Source: Blattamonas nauphoetae (taxonomy: Eukaryota > Preaxostyla > Oxymonadida). Taken from it: a DNA stretch of 51,280 nucleotides. This document shows positions 1 through 10,898 of the stretch, piece after piece. The notes below the pieces were generated by a model. That model was not told the origin of the DNA. It searched no databases and worked only from the letters and a program-made list of their open reading frames with translations. Positions within the stretch are counted from its first letter, which is position 1, and the number at the start of each line of letters is the position of its first letter. A program made the position numbers and the translations under genes. The stretch covers positions 1 through 51,280 of the forward strand of contig JARBJD010000438.1 in assembly GCA_033064195.1 (NCBI GenBank). Direction: 5' to 3'.

Positions 1-1339
1 CCTCCATCGCCACCAAACACCTCGCTCACCCTCCATCGCCACCAAACACTCTCGCTCACCCTCCATCGCCACCAAACACTCTCGCTCACCCTCCATCGCC
101 ACCAAACACTCGCCGCTCACCTCCATCGCCACCAAACACTCGCTCACCCTCCATCGCCACCAAACACTCTCGCTCACCCTCCATCGCCACCAAACACTCT
201 CGCTCACCCCCATCGCCACCAAACATTCTTGCTTCGCCCCCATCGCCACCAAACACTCCGCTCACCCCCATCGCCACCACATCCGCTTCGCTCCCCATCG
301 CCACCACACTCCCGCTTCGCCCCCATCGCCACCACACACCCCCATCGCCACCACCAAAACATCCCGCTTCGCCCCCATCGCCACTCCGCTTCGCCCCCAT
401 CGCCACCAAACACTCCGCTTCGCCCCCATCGCCACCAAACACCCGCTTGCTCCCCATCGCCACCACACTCCGCTTCGCCCCCATCGCCACCACACACCCG
501 CTTCGCCCCCATCGCCACTCACACCCGCTTCGCCCCATCGCCATCAAACACCCGCTTCGCCCCCATCGCCACCACACCCCTGCTTTCCCCATCGCCACCA
601 AACATCCCGCTTCGCCCCCATCGCCACCAAACACTATTTCGCTCCCCATCGCCACTCAAACATCTCTGCTTCGCCCCCATCGCCACTAAACACTCGCTTC
701 GCCCCCATCGCCACACACCCGCCGCCCCCATCGCCACTCACACTTCGCTCCCCATCGCCACTACACACTCCGCTTCGCTCCCCATCGCCACCACACACCC
801 CGCCTCTCCCCCATCGCCACCAAACATTCCGCTTCGCCCCCATCGCCACCACACACTCGCTTCGCTCCCCATCGCCACCAAACATTCCGCTTCGCTCCCC
901 ATCGCCACCACACTCCGCTTCGCTCCCCATCACCACCAAACACTCCGCTTCGCTCCCCATCACCACCAAACACTCCGCTTCGCTCCCCATCACCACCAAA
1001 CACTCCGCTTCGCTCCCCATCACCACCACACTCCGCTTCGCTCCCCATCGCCACCAAACACTCCGCTTCGCTCCCCATCGCCACCAAACACTCCGCTTCG
1101 CTCCCCATCGCCACCAAACACTCCGCTTCGCTCCCCATCGCCACCACACACCCCGCTTCTCTCCCCATCGCCACCAAACATTCCGCTTCGCCCCCCATCG
1201 CCACCAAACATTCCGGTTCGCTGCTCATCGCCACCAAACACTCCGCTTCGCTCCCCATCGCCACCAAACATTCCGCTTCGCTCCCCATCGCCACCAAACA
1301 TTCCGCTTCGCTCCCCATCGCCACCACACACTCCACTCA
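1..1339. repeat. C-rich 30-bp minisatellite
   Basis: Tandem array with a unit of about 30 bp, core CCCCATCGCCACCAAACACT followed by CCGCTTCGCT. The left part (1-230) uses a variant with CTCACCCTC. Units near 930-1030 carry CATCACC instead of CATCGCC. The plus strand is C-rich, so the G-rich strand runs 3' towards the left edge. Long open frames across the array on both strands are by-products of the repeat and not genes. The array is cut by the window start. Confidence 0.95.
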
Positions 1340-1349
1340 CCTCTACTTG

Positions 1350-1946
1350 CCTCCCTCGTCCTCCACTCACCTCCTTCCGATAGACTCCCTTTTTCCTTCT
1401 GCGACATCCAAACTCACCTCCTCGAGCCTCCGCCTCCCTCCACTCTTTCTCTCATCAGCACTTTCCATCTTAATTGTGTCTTCTATGAATCTTGTTGTTT
1501 TCAACTCACAATTAACACTTTCTTGAGAAAACAAACTAAAGAAAAATCACTTGTTTGAGATAAAACACCACCAAAAGTGAATAAAACTGAAATCATTCAT
1601 CCAAGCTTCAAAATCGTGCGAAGAGAGGGAAAACAGAAGAGAGAGAGAATGAGAGAAGAGGTTATATGGTGGTGAAGGAGACGTTCACCCGGAACACCAC
1701 ATCCAGTGTAGTGAGGAAGATGGTAGACGGTACATAGTCCACCAAATGACGATCAACCCATATTATTTTGTAATACACCTCCAATTTGTCTACTGGTATG
1801 AATAGATCGAAAAAAACACATGTAATCAGTTCATGGAGGTGAGAAAGAGCTATTTGAGATTTAACAGCAAATTTGAAAAAAAGAATGCGGAGAGGAGGTT
1901 TTGAAGGGTGATCTCGAACTTTTCGATGATGTCAAAATATTGACCC
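1350..1946 (+). repeat. Left arm of ~600-bp inverted repeat
   Basis: This stretch is the reverse complement, at roughly 85-90% identity by eye, of 6878-7478. The match begins outside at CCTCCCTCGTCCTCCACTCA and ends inside at GTCAAAATATTGACCC. Shared landmarks include CACAATTAACACTTTCTT, AAACAAACTAAAGAAAAATC and the run around TTCGTGCGAAGAGAGGG. The two arms bound a 6.1-kb segment. Long terminal inverted repeats occur in Mutator-like and other large transposons, but no transposase was recognised between the arms. Confidence 0.85.
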
Positions 1947-3243
1947 TTATGAAAGCCGTGATGTCTGGCATGGATCTGGACAAAGCAGGCTATTTTCCGC
2001 AGCTATCAGAGTCGAAAAGCATTTCCTGCTCAGTGGTACCAGAAAGAGTAGAGGAAATGATCCAAAAACGATAATCAGGGACACTCACAAGAAACTGGCG
2101 AACATCAAAGAGAATGACACTGGCATGGCGATCTCTCCTCTCACACCCATCCACGCATGGGACTCAACGGAAGAAGGCACTGTTCAGTATCCTGCCCACC
2201 CACGAAGACAAAAGAACCATCGCAAAAACAGAAGAATGCGGATCCGGACCACGGAGCTCAAAATCGCGGGAAATCTACCCAAAATGAAGGAAAAGAGCTT
2301 CTTTCTCCAGATTCACGGGAGGTTGACAGATCAATGATCTCTCCATCAATCTCTCCCGCTGCTCATCAGGACGATGTCGAACGGAAGAAACAGAAGCATC
2401 CTCTCCGCCTCCAACAAGCCCAAGCTCAAACACTGAAACTCGATGAGGTTCGCCAGTATGTCATTTTGTTGAATGAACTCTTGTCAAAGGCCTATTCAAG
2501 GCACGCCAACTGCACTCCCCGTTCTCCCTCCGCTCGCCATCCCATTCTCCGAAACTCCACCCACAACAGCAAAATCAGAAGCCCACGGCGAGCATCATGC
2601 TCTTCCTGAAATCCAAGAAAATGCGAAGACGTTGGAGCGGAGGGAAGAAGAGACGGGTCAGACATCGAGAAGAGAGGTCGCGCACACCAGCAGAACACAC
2701 ACCACACGAACAAGAACAGACAGACACGCAGATGACGGGATTCACGAATCAGAATCTTCGGAAGGACACCCGCAGAAGGAGGAGATCTCGCCTTAAAATC
2801 AGACAGCCTCGCACCGCACTCCGATCACCCCACTTTCCATCAACGCCTTCCAAATCCCTTCTGCCGTCTCCTTCTCACCCGCTCGCCTCTCCTCTCCTCG
2901 CTACAGCCTGCTCAGTCCAACACGTGTCTCACGCATCCACGACGACGACATCACGGTCACCCTCCACTCACTCCTCTCCAAATCTCCCAAACAACCATTC
3001 AGCCAAACCCTCTCCACTTTTCGATCTTCATAATACAATAGAAAGCACCATATTATCAACTCTGTCATCATCACTTTCGAAGGCAAAAATCCTCCGCAAT
3101 CCTTGGTCTTTGTCCCAGTAGTCGGGTCAATGAACATAATCATGGAACAAAGCCAGAATTCTGAATATCACTTCCAAAATCTCAACTTTAAATCGCAAAA
3201 TGCGACTGTCTCGTTTTTTGGAACCACCCTGCTCGATTCATAA
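1947..3243 (+). pseudogene. Decayed gene-like stretch, unrecognised
   Basis: No frame stays open along the whole stretch, but several successive pieces look protein-like on the plus strand. Examples are a piece around 1925-2072 ending near EEMIQKR, a Lys/Gln-rich piece at 2160-2610 containing LKLDEVRQYVILLNELL, and a piece at 3058-3242 containing IITFEGKNPPQSLVF and ending TTLLDS. I read this as a host gene fragment with several frame breaks and possibly introns. No family was recognised. Confidence 0.35.
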
Positions 3244-3355
3244 GTTTTTTCAATCCAATTGTTATTCTGAAAGGAAATTAAGAAACAATCGATCAATGGT
3301 GAGGTTTTTTGAGACAAAAACGAGATAGATATTCGAAAAGAACAAGCATTGTTTT

Positions 3356-3436
3356 GGATCTGCGCGTATCCATTTGGATCTGCGTGTATCCCTTTTTTTA
3401 GATCTGCGCGTAGCGAAAATCGGATCTGCGCCTATA
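3356..3436. repeat. Four-copy GATCTGCG cluster
   Basis: Four near-identical copies of GGATCTGCGCGTATC-like sequence start at about 3356, 3376, 3400 and 3422, spaced about 20-24 bp. The core GATCTGCG is invariant and the tail varies between CGTA, TGTA and CCTA. Such a cluster could be protein-binding sites or the subterminal repeats of an old transposon. Nothing else in the segment explains it. Confidence 0.6.
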
Positions 3437-3545
3437 CTTAACCCATTTGATCACACAGAGCAACACTCCGATTAACACTCGAACACGCAATCCACCAAAC
3501 TTGACATTGCGAATCGTCGTACGACTCCCCATTCACTCGAAGAAT

Positions 3546-4419
3546 CTAGAAAGGAAGAAGATCGTTGTCTGCATTCGATACAATCACAACATGATCAAAG
3601 TCACTGTCGGAGAAGCTGTTCGTGAAGTTCTCGCGAGTCAAAAGGTCTTTCCATCCATCCGAAACGAAAATATCGTTCGATTCTGTTCCACAATTCTTCT
3701 CAAAACGACAATTCCGAATCTGCAATTCGGTCGACGGCAAAGGACTTCCAACAAGCGAGAACACTCCACTCTTCCCAGTCAACGATTCGCAACTCACGAA
3801 TTCGCAATCAGACATCTCAACTGAAGCAGATGACGATCCATCAACTCTCAAAATGCAGCTCTCGATTTCTGACTGGAACCACTTGAAGAGAAGAGGTGAC
3901 GACGCAGATCCACAAACAGAAAGTGATCCAGAGGAGACATCGAAGAGAGGCGAATGAACAATCGTGGGAGAGTCAACAGTTCCACTGCTGGAGATTAGAA
4001 CGGTTGAGTCAATGCTGAGTTTGCCTCCACTCACAATGAACGGAGACACTTCAAGTGATGAGGGGAGAACAATCGCGAGCGAGGTGAGGAACAGCTCGCC
4101 AGCTGAAACAAGCAGAGAGGCAGACGAATCGATGGACAGCTTCGACCTGTCGTCTGAAAAAATCTTGACTGATTTAGACTTGGTTTCCAGAGACGATGAG
4201 AGGATTGTGTCAGTGTCAAGCAGAACTTCCCCAATTTCAACAGGCGTTCCAGATGCTTCAGAATACCCAAAGTTCAGCGACGAGCACGGTTGTTCTTTCA
4301 ATCCACATTTCCAATGGTCCCAGAATCCAGACGAAACATGAACCACTTTTGATGAACGACCAAAGAAGAAGTACGAAAGAGGACCTGTCGCTTTCTCATC
4401 TTTGGCGTCAATTCCCCAC
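3546..4419 (-). pseudogene. Beta-helix surface protein, C-terminal piece
   Basis: This is the downstream part of a minus-strand gene for a Ser/Thr-rich right-handed beta-helix type protein. It shows the short alternating beta-strand turns of the family, for example KLSIDSSASLLVSAGELFL, SSASVEMSDCEFVSCESL and LQIRNCRFEKNCGTES. Proteins of this kind are abundant in some metamonads and are probably secreted or surface-bound. The upstream half lies at 6440-6820. The two halves were separated by the 2-kb element at 4428-6431: removing that element and one 8-bp duplication restores the frame as MKEV followed by WGIDAKDE. The 3' end fades near 3546, and the gene is truncated at both outer ends. Confidence 0.7.
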
Positions 4420-4618
4420 ACTTCCTTTTGGCCTGTTAAGCTGTGTCCAGTCGAGGTGGCAATGTCCAGTCCAATGTCCAGTCTCCTATTTAGGAGCCGA
4501 GGGAGTTCAAAAAACCGGGCAATGGGTGAAATCCAAGTCATTGCAACAAAATGACTCGAAACTACAAGGGAAGGTGTTCTGTGGGCAGATTAGAGATATT
4601 TCAGCAGATTGAGGTCAA

Positions 4619-5119
4619 TTGTGTCCGGAGAACTTTATTATCGGATGGAAATGGGATGATCATTCCAAACCACATCCTTTTCTCCGCGAATTATCAATTC
4701 TACAAACATATTCTTGCAGCAATGATCTCAAAGATGGAATAATTGACACAAGGCAAAACAGTGTGATTAGTGACGAATTAAGTGAAAAGAAGACAAAAGA
4801 TACGGCAGCCGACCTTCAGCTTGTTGTGATTCTTCTGAATTTCCTTCGACGATTGGCTCAGTCTATTTTAGGGCTGGTTGAGATCTTACAAACATCAACA
4901 GCGCGTCTATGTATGACCAAAAAAGAGGAGGTGAGACCGTTAACAAGTGTGATCATGATTCAGTGGGAGTTCTTGAGGAAAGCGATTGTGAAGAATTCCC
5001 GGTTGAAGAAGCTGTGTTCAACGACGTTGACTTCGTTGGAGCATTGTCGTGTGGGGGGAAATGTTGAATTCTGGAGGTTAAGGAGAAAAAGAGAAGAAGG
5101 ATCAATGTGGAGAATGTGA
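4619..5119 (+). pseudogene. Unrecognised helical gene fragment
   Basis: A 166-codon open frame inside the 2-kb element. It is rich in hydrophobic helix-like segments (for example LVVILLNFLRRLAQSILGLV) and charged residues, and ends EEGSMWRM. An overlapping frame at 4551-4742 is also open, so the true frame is uncertain. It could be a piece of a host armadillo/HEAT-like gene captured by the element. No family is named with confidence. Confidence 0.3.
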
Positions 5120-5520
5120 AAGAGTATGAAGAACGGAGATATCTCTTGAGAGGACAATGAAGATGAGATGAAATTTCTGGGAATTCATTCTGACAAACCT
5201 TGTATCGATGATAAATTCTTCTCTTCCATTGTTTTCGTAAAGTATTTCATTGTCCTGAACTTTCGGTTCTTCTTTCTTCTCGACTTGTTTTGTTGATTCC
5301 TTATTTTCTTCACCGATTGATTCGGCCATCGTTTGATCAGTTAGAGTTACAACAAGTGCAACAGTGTGTTCTTGTTCAATCTTGTTCTGGCTGGGTTCTG
5401 GAGACTTCACTTCCTTTGGAATCACAACTGTCTTCGAATCTTTCTTCTCAACATCTGATTCCATATTCCTAGCTACCATCTCCTCTGATTCTTGCCTCTT
5501 CGCCTCGGCCTGTTTCGCGA
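5102..5520 (-). pseudogene. Glu/Lys-rich gene fragment
   Basis: The minus-strand frame is open from about 5520 to 5102 and encodes a strongly charged, probably coiled or disordered stretch, starting EQIAKQAEAKRQESEEM and continuing to EEPKVQDNEILYENN. A candidate short intron (donor AG|GTTTGTCAG, acceptor TCTCAAG) sits near 5150-5202, after FIIDTR, and would splice to DISVLHTL and a stop. There is no clear start codon at the upstream end, so this looks like a captured internal exon. It lies wholly inside the hAT-like element. Confidence 0.4.
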
Positions 5521-6075
5521 TCTGTTCAAATCTCCCTTAACTCCCGATCTATATGTCGAATGTGAAGATATGAATGAGGAGGGTCAAATACGATGAAAAA
5601 TGTCAAAAATGAATAAGCAAGAGATGCAAACCGATGGCAACAGATCTCCCATCCTAGTGCATATTGGGGAACAATATGCCCGTCGTCTTGGAGGTTCCCT
5701 TTGAAAATACTCTGAGTCCATTTTCTACCAATTCGATGACAGTTGTTCATTTCTTCTCAGAGGAGAAGACGTACGACAGTTCGATCGTGTTGACTTTTCG
5801 CTTGTGGATGAATGAGCACACTGTTCCTGCAAGAGATGGAGAGAAAAAGTGAAGGAAGTGGCTAGAAATTGAAAATAAAGAGAGAAAACACTATCAACGG
5901 CGACTCAAACTGTTCTGAGTTTGGTCACATCCAGGGGCAGAAAAATGCAGAGATGAAGGCACTACCTCGCTCAAACAAAGTGATGAGGTCTAAGACTAAT
6001 CAAAAAAGTGAGAGATGGGTGGTAATATCACACCAACATCGAAATGGAGACGCAACTGTGACCCTTTATAGATGT

Positions 6076-6107
6076 CGATTGGACATCCAGGACTGGATGT
6101 CCAATCG
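6076..6107. repeat. Perfect 15-bp hairpin
   Basis: CGATTGGACATCCAG, a 2-base loop GA, then CTGGATGTCCAATCG form a perfect inverted repeat. It sits about 325 bp inside the right end of the 2-kb hAT-like element. It contains the GGACATCC/GTCCAATC motif that recurs near both ends, so it may be a transposase-binding or fold-back site. Confidence 0.85.
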
Positions 6108-6439
6108 GACAGTCCATTTTTGCCGACTCTTTGAAAACTTCAAAAACGGTATGCACTAATTGAGAAGACATCAGAACAAAAGTATCAGCGAAATGTCCAA
6201 TGACATCCAATGACGTCCAATGGTGGGTGGATCAAGCAACTCGTCACTAGAAGAAGAGTATCATCGGATTCTCACCATTTCGCTGATTTTTAACAGACTA
6301 TTCTCATTTTCAAGTGAAAGGAAACAAATATATGGAATGAGAGTAAAATGAACAGGATCAAAATTGAATATCCAATCGAAGTCAATTGTCCAGTCCAACG
6401 CTGGCACCGTCCAATCCAATTAACATGCCAAACTTCCTT

Positions 6440-6820
6440 CATCCTCTCAATCGTCTGATCTTCCAACGACCCAAATGTGTCGGAGAAGGATAACGGTGTC
6501 ACAACTGATCCAACATTCTTCCCCGAAAGTACAATCTCATGGTTTTCTGCTTCCTTCGATTTCGTGATCGACACTCCTTTCATCACAACGTCTCCAGTCG
6601 AAAATTCAGTCCGATTAATCTCAACCAATCGTCCAACTGTCTGAGACTCTTCGTTGCAGTTCACAAACGACACTCCATCGAGCTCGATCTTTCCAGACGA
6701 CGTGCAGGCAATCAGACTCCCACTTTCAAACGAGACTCCGGTGATTGTGCATGACGAAAGCGTCAATGATCCTGTCGCCGAAACTGAGAAGAGAGGAACA
6801 GTTCCTTCTTCCGAATTTGA
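6440..6820 (-). pseudogene. Beta-helix surface protein, upstream piece
   Basis: Upstream part of the beta-helix gene whose downstream part is at 3546-4419. The frame contains SATGSLTLSSCTITGVSF, GKIELDGVSFVNCNEE and ENHEIVLSGKNVGSV, which are typical beta-helix rungs with conserved Cys and Ser. It runs up to MKEV, where the 2-kb element entered. Going upstream, an in-frame TGA lies near 6825 and the inverted-repeat arm begins at 6878, so the N-terminus is missing. Confidence 0.65.
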
Positions 6821-6877
6821 TCAGTCATGGACAAAAGTGATCGGCAGGAAAAATGACAAACTCTGGTCTGACGATTT

Positions 6878-7478
6878 GGGTCAATATTTTTGACATCATA
6901 GAAAAGTTCGAGATCACCCCTTCAAATCCTCCTCTCCGCATTCTTTTTTTTCAAATTTGCTGCTAAAGTTCAAATAGCTCTTTCTCACCTCAATGAACTG
7001 ATTACATGTGTTTTTTTCGATCTATTCATTCCAGTATACAAATTGGATGTGGATTACAAAACAATTTGGGTTGATCGTCATTTGGTAGACAATGTACTTT
7101 CAACCATCATCTTCACTGCACTGGATGTGGTGTTCTGGGTGAATGTCTCCTTCACCACCATATAACCTCTTCTCTCATTCTCTCTCTCTTCTGTTCTCCC
7201 TCTCTTCGCACGATATTGAAGCTTAGATGAATGAATTCAGTTTTATTCACTTCTGGTGGTGTAGTATCTCAAACAAGTGATTTTTCTTTAGTTTGTTTTC
7301 TTAAGAAAGTGTTAATTGTGAGGTGAAAACAACAATATGCATGTATGACACAGTCAAGATGGAAAGTGCTGATGAGAGAATGAGTGGAGGGAGGCGGAGG
7401 CTCGAGGAGGGGAGTTCGGTTGTCGCAGAAGGAAAAAGGTGGTCTATCGGAGGGAGGTGAGTGGAGGACGAGGGAGGA
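6878..7478 (-). repeat. Right arm of ~600-bp inverted repeat
   Basis: Reverse-complement partner of 1350-1946. The inner end begins GGGTCAATATTTTTGACATC and the outer end is GAGTGGAGGACGAGGGAGG. Identity by eye is near 85-90%, with scattered substitutions and small indels, so the arms have drifted since they formed. Confidence 0.85.
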
Positions 7479-7507
7479 GAGTTGGGGATGAGGTGCGCGA
7501 GTGGAGG

Positions 7508-7583
7508 ACGCGGTGGTTGAGGAGGGACGGAGGGGAGCTGTGTGAATGGCTGAGGAGGGACGGAGGGGAGCTGTGTGTATGGG
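7508..7583 (+). repeat. Start of 31-bp G-rich minisatellite
   Basis: About two units of GGCTGAGGAGGGACGGAGGG plus GAGCTGTGTGTAT. The array stops at 7583, where a transposon begins, and resumes at 11350 in the same phase and orientation. The two parts were one array before the insertion. Confidence 0.85.
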
Positions 7584-7959
7584 CAGACCTTTGATACATG
7601 AGATCAATCAAGCAGAAACTGAGATCGATCGATCTCAGTTCCGGTTTTTGGGACTGAGATCAATGACTTAATTAGGCGTATCTATATTTGTCTCATTGTT
7701 GTGTCAATTGGTCAAAATAAGAATCTTGAAAAAGCGAAATGGTTGTAGTGTGATAGAATGAACACTGAAAAGAGGGTAAAAAACGTCTTCTCTCCTTTTT
7801 GCACTCTTCTCGAAGTTGCTTTCGTTGCATAATCATTCAGTCTATGCGATCGCCACGTGTTGCTCATTGCACCTCTCGCTGTCCATCCATCAGACGGAGA
7901 AGGCGTCGATTCGGGAAGAAGACGGGGAACAGCGTACGGTCGATGCAACAACACAGAAT

Positions 7960-9483
7960 CAGAGTGAGTGGGGGTGTCTACTTGGTTCACGAGACATCCT
8001 TCTTTCGACACATCCACTCTGCCCTTCTCTCCGCTTCCTGATGTGATTTTCGTGATGTCGTGAGTGAGGTCCAGCTCTGAGTGGAGGACAGCAGATGTCT
8101 GAACTTCAATTGTCGACGGAAGTGCGTGTTTCAGATGCATGTCCGCCTCGTTCACGCTTTGGCACGGGAAATCAGCCTCGCCACACCACATCCCGTCCTT
8201 CTCTGTTCCACTCACAACCACAGTCTCTCCGTCGAATGCGTTCAGGTCGAGTAGGAGAGTGGACCAGCTCCCATCACGAAGATTCGAACGGCATCGGATG
8301 CTCCGTTCTTCACGTTCGAAAAGTCAACGTTCTTCAGTCGGAGAGAATCAGCTCCTTCGATCTGCACAACCCCATCAACTGACCCATGCACATTCAGATT
8401 CGAGAATTCCACTTCTTCCATTTCAATCCTCATTTGATCCGTCGCTGAGTTGGAGGCAGATGAGGAGAGAGGAGAAGAACAGACGAGAGGGACAGTGAGT
8501 TGAGATTGATCGGTGGCAGTGAACGAAGATTGCGAGATGACGAGTGTTCCAGCTGAGCAAGAGAGGAGTGGGCGAGACAAGGCCACGTTCAGAGTGATGT
8601 TGCACGATGACATCTTCGCTGTTCCCGACCCATCCACCACTTCACACAATCCCAGATCAGCTTCCCACACGAAGTGAACGTTCGATATCTCAACACGTCC
8701 TTCCTTCGCGAGTCTGAGAAAGAAGCGATCGTTCTTCCGACAGTTGGATCCAAATGAGAATGGAAAGCGTAACTGGATCGGTTGATGTCTCTGGAATAAA
8801 AAGGATGGATTGTTCTGTCACAACTCCTGTTTGGTCTAAAACACTTTGTGCTGGATGAAGATCGGGATTTGGAGATACTCGATCAGAGTCGGTTGAAGGT
8901 TGAGATAGCTATTTTGATCGAGCGAGGGGATGAAGTAGTCACCGCCTCTGGTCTCCGCTGAGCAGAGCGTGGCGAGCATCCGATTGACGTTGATTGTGTG
9001 ACACTCCTCGAAGAAATGTGCTTTTGTCAGTTCAATAAACGCATTTCGGCAACTCAGCACGGCTCCATCGCCAGTCGTTGTGACGTTAGCGATGAGAACA
9101 GAATTTAAATCACGGGCGGGTAATAGTTTGACAGATCCTCTATCGAATTCGAAACCCGAATGATCGGCGAAGGCCATATTGGATACACTCGCGTCGTCCA
9201 CTGTCCTTGAGGAGAATGACGAGCGAACGAGAGGAGCAGAGTGGATTCCTCCATCTGATGTGAAGGTACAAAGCGAGATTTCGTCAGACACGGTGAAGAG
9301 AGAGCTGGTAGTGTGAGGAGGACACACGAACGGCTGAAGAGACGACTGAAACTGGCCTTTCAGAGAGACTGCTTTTGCCTCAAAGGTGAATGGGGGGATG
9401 GTGACTGGAATATCCAGCTTCGACCTGATGCTGACTTCAAGCCAATTGCTTCGGGAGATCAAAGTGCCTCCTCTTCTCGTCAT
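7960..9483 (-). pseudogene. Beta-helix surface protein with one intron
   Basis: The first exon (9483 to 8845) contains beta-helix turns such as SSLFTVSDEISLCTF and GDGAVLSCRNAFIELTKAHF. A 54-nt intron (8791-8844, GTGTTT...TTCCAG) joins QHK to RHQPIQLRFPFSFG in frame. The second exon continues with EISNVHFVWEADLGLC, SCNITLNVALSRPLL and ADSLRLKNVDFSNV. A change of frame near 8245 leads to FDGETVVVSG, then WCGEADFPCQS, the CG..PC.S signature also seen in the gene at 34.6-37.2 kb. The start used is only the first ATG and the true N-terminus is probably missing. It is likely a non-functional fragment carried by the surrounding element. Confidence 0.65.
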
Positions 9484-9559
9484 CCACCCTCTCTTCTTTC
9501 ATCCTCCCTCCAACCCACCTCGTCCCCTCCCTCCTTCCCAATCTCCTCTCCGAATGACC

Positions 9560-10217
9560 AGTCGTTACACATATCCTATTTAGGGCTGTCGACGATGCGA
9601 AGTGAGTCGGTTGGAGCAACATCGGAAGAGGCGACGCTGTGCTGGCTTCGTTCCCACTCTGTACAAAGTTGTCATCCATCTCGTCGCCCTCTTCGATCTC
9701 GCTTTGGCCATTGCTTTTGTTGACTTGTCTCTCTTTGTCGGCCTCTCCTGGTCCGTCTTGTTCATCTTGGCTGTGTCGAGTTGAGTCGTCCAAATCGTTT
9801 TCTTGTTCCTCCACGCGAGGTGTCTCTCTTCTTTTATTTTGATCAGAATTCCGTGGTTTGAATATGATTGTGAGTGCGATTCAGACTTGTGTCGGGAAGG
9901 AGAAGGAGTGTGAAGTGTGGGTGAGTGTGGTGGGAGGATGGTGGGGAGGGTGAGTCTGGGACAGCCAAGTGTTGTGAGTGAGGTGGTGTCAAGAGTGGAG
10001 AATGATGCGAATCCGACGAAATCGAGTCGGGTGATGTTTCTGTGTGCTCCAAATCGCTTCGATTTGTTCGTTCCAACCATCGCTCGTTCTCCATTTCCAA
10101 CTTCACTCCAATCTCACGCTGTTCCGACAGTACGTCTGTTCTTTCCCATTCAGCGTCGTTTTCGGAGCGGGAATGCACATGACCGCCACTCAATCGCCCA
10201 AATTCCAGATCGCTCAT
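9560..10217 (-). pseudogene. Unrecognised acidic gene, two exons
   Basis: The upstream exon starts at ATG 10217 (MSDLEFGRLSGGHVHS) and runs about 110 codons with many Ser, Pro, Glu and Arg. It then closes in a pyrimidine-rich stretch that may contain a short intron ending near 9835 (AAAATAAAAG). Downstream, the frame at about 9814-9590 reads as an acidic, disordered-looking segment with ENDLDDSTRHSQDEQDG and EIEEGDEMDDNFVQSG. I could not fix the splice phase. No family was recognised. It lies within the 3.77-kb element, between the beta-helix piece and a helical exon on the same strand. Confidence 0.35.
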
Positions 10218-10365
10218 CCGAAGCTGGTCCTGTGAAAAATGAGTGTGAATTCAAAATGAAAAGAGGCAAATTGAAGGCAAAAAACGATGAAAAGTCGAGA
10301 GAGACCGAATAGGGTTAATAGAAGACAAGAAGGTTAGCAACACAAACTTGGATCAGATCCTCACT

Positions 10366-10898
10366 CTAAATGTCCTGCTTGTCACTAAAACGAGTGTGGT
10401 TTGCACTCTCTCCGTCTTCTGAGATGTTTTCTTCGTCTATTTGTCCGATATCACCACTTTTGGGACCATCCCATTTTGACAGTTCTTCGCTCATCTTCGA
10501 CATCCGTCTTCAGCTCGGCATGTCATGGAGCGTCACTTGCTGGACATGTTGAGACAGATCCACTGCACATCCCAAATGCTGCCTGCTGAGGGTATGGTAG
10601 AGCAGAATCAGCAACGAAAAGAAAGAAGAGCGAGGACTGTTGGAAACGATAAATGAAATGTGCGATTGTTCAGAAAAGGAGAGCACACAGTCAGTCAGGA
10701 GGGTCTGTAGAGACTGGTTCTTCAGTGTGAACACTTTCCGGATCATGAACAGAAGCGACTCGGAGACAGAGTGGAGCGACAGATACGAGTCGTGGAAGTG
10801 AACAGACACCAGATTCGGAAGGTCGAACACCAAATTGAGCCACTGCATACAAGAGTCAGAGAGTGACATCCAGTTAGGCCAGAGATTTCGTTTCCAGA
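10366..10898 (-). pseudogene. Unrecognised helical exon(s)
   Basis: A candidate acceptor CCTTCGTTCAAG precedes an exon starting at 10898 that encodes a Leu/Ser-rich helical domain: WKRNLWPNWMSLSDS, then FDLPNLVSVHFHDSYL, then KNQSLQTLLTDCVLSF. An in-frame TGA follows MPS (10510-10512). The same frame then continues as an acidic tail (SKMSEELSKWDGPKSG ... FSDKQDI) to a TAG at 10366-10368. The pattern resembles the helical-repeat (armadillo-like) proteins of the presumed host, but no specific family is claimed. It is probably a pseudogene because of the internal stop. Confidence 0.4.

Larger units (their letters stand above)
4428..6431. mobile_element. 2.0-kb hAT-like transposon, non-autonomous
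   Basis: The ends are TTGGCCTGTTAA on the left and, reverse-complemented, TTGGCATGTTAA on the right (11 of 12 match). An 8-bp duplication ACTTCCTT lies directly outside at 4420-4427 and 6432-6439. Excision of the element restores the frame of the interrupted beta-helix gene, which fixes both borders. An 8-bp duplication fits the hAT superfamily. Both ends carry subterminal copies of GTCCAGTC/GTCCAATC-like motifs. No transposase was found inside. The interior holds gene-like fragments (4551-5119 plus, 5102-5520 minus), so it may be a non-autonomous element carrying captured host sequence. Confidence 0.8.

Noticed and set aside
86-1407. Long open frames on both strands of the 30-bp array
   Set aside because: A repeat unit divisible by three keeps several frames open. 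The peptides are pure repeat translations with no conserved start or domain.
1350-7478. A second Polinton bounded by the ~600-bp arms
   Set aside because: No polymerase, integrase, ATPase or capsid-like gene lies between the arms. Only gene relics and a hAT-like element were seen.
9500-10200. Plus-strand frames opposite the acidic gene
   Set aside because: The minus-strand frames have the more protein-like composition; the plus-strand ones look like shadows.
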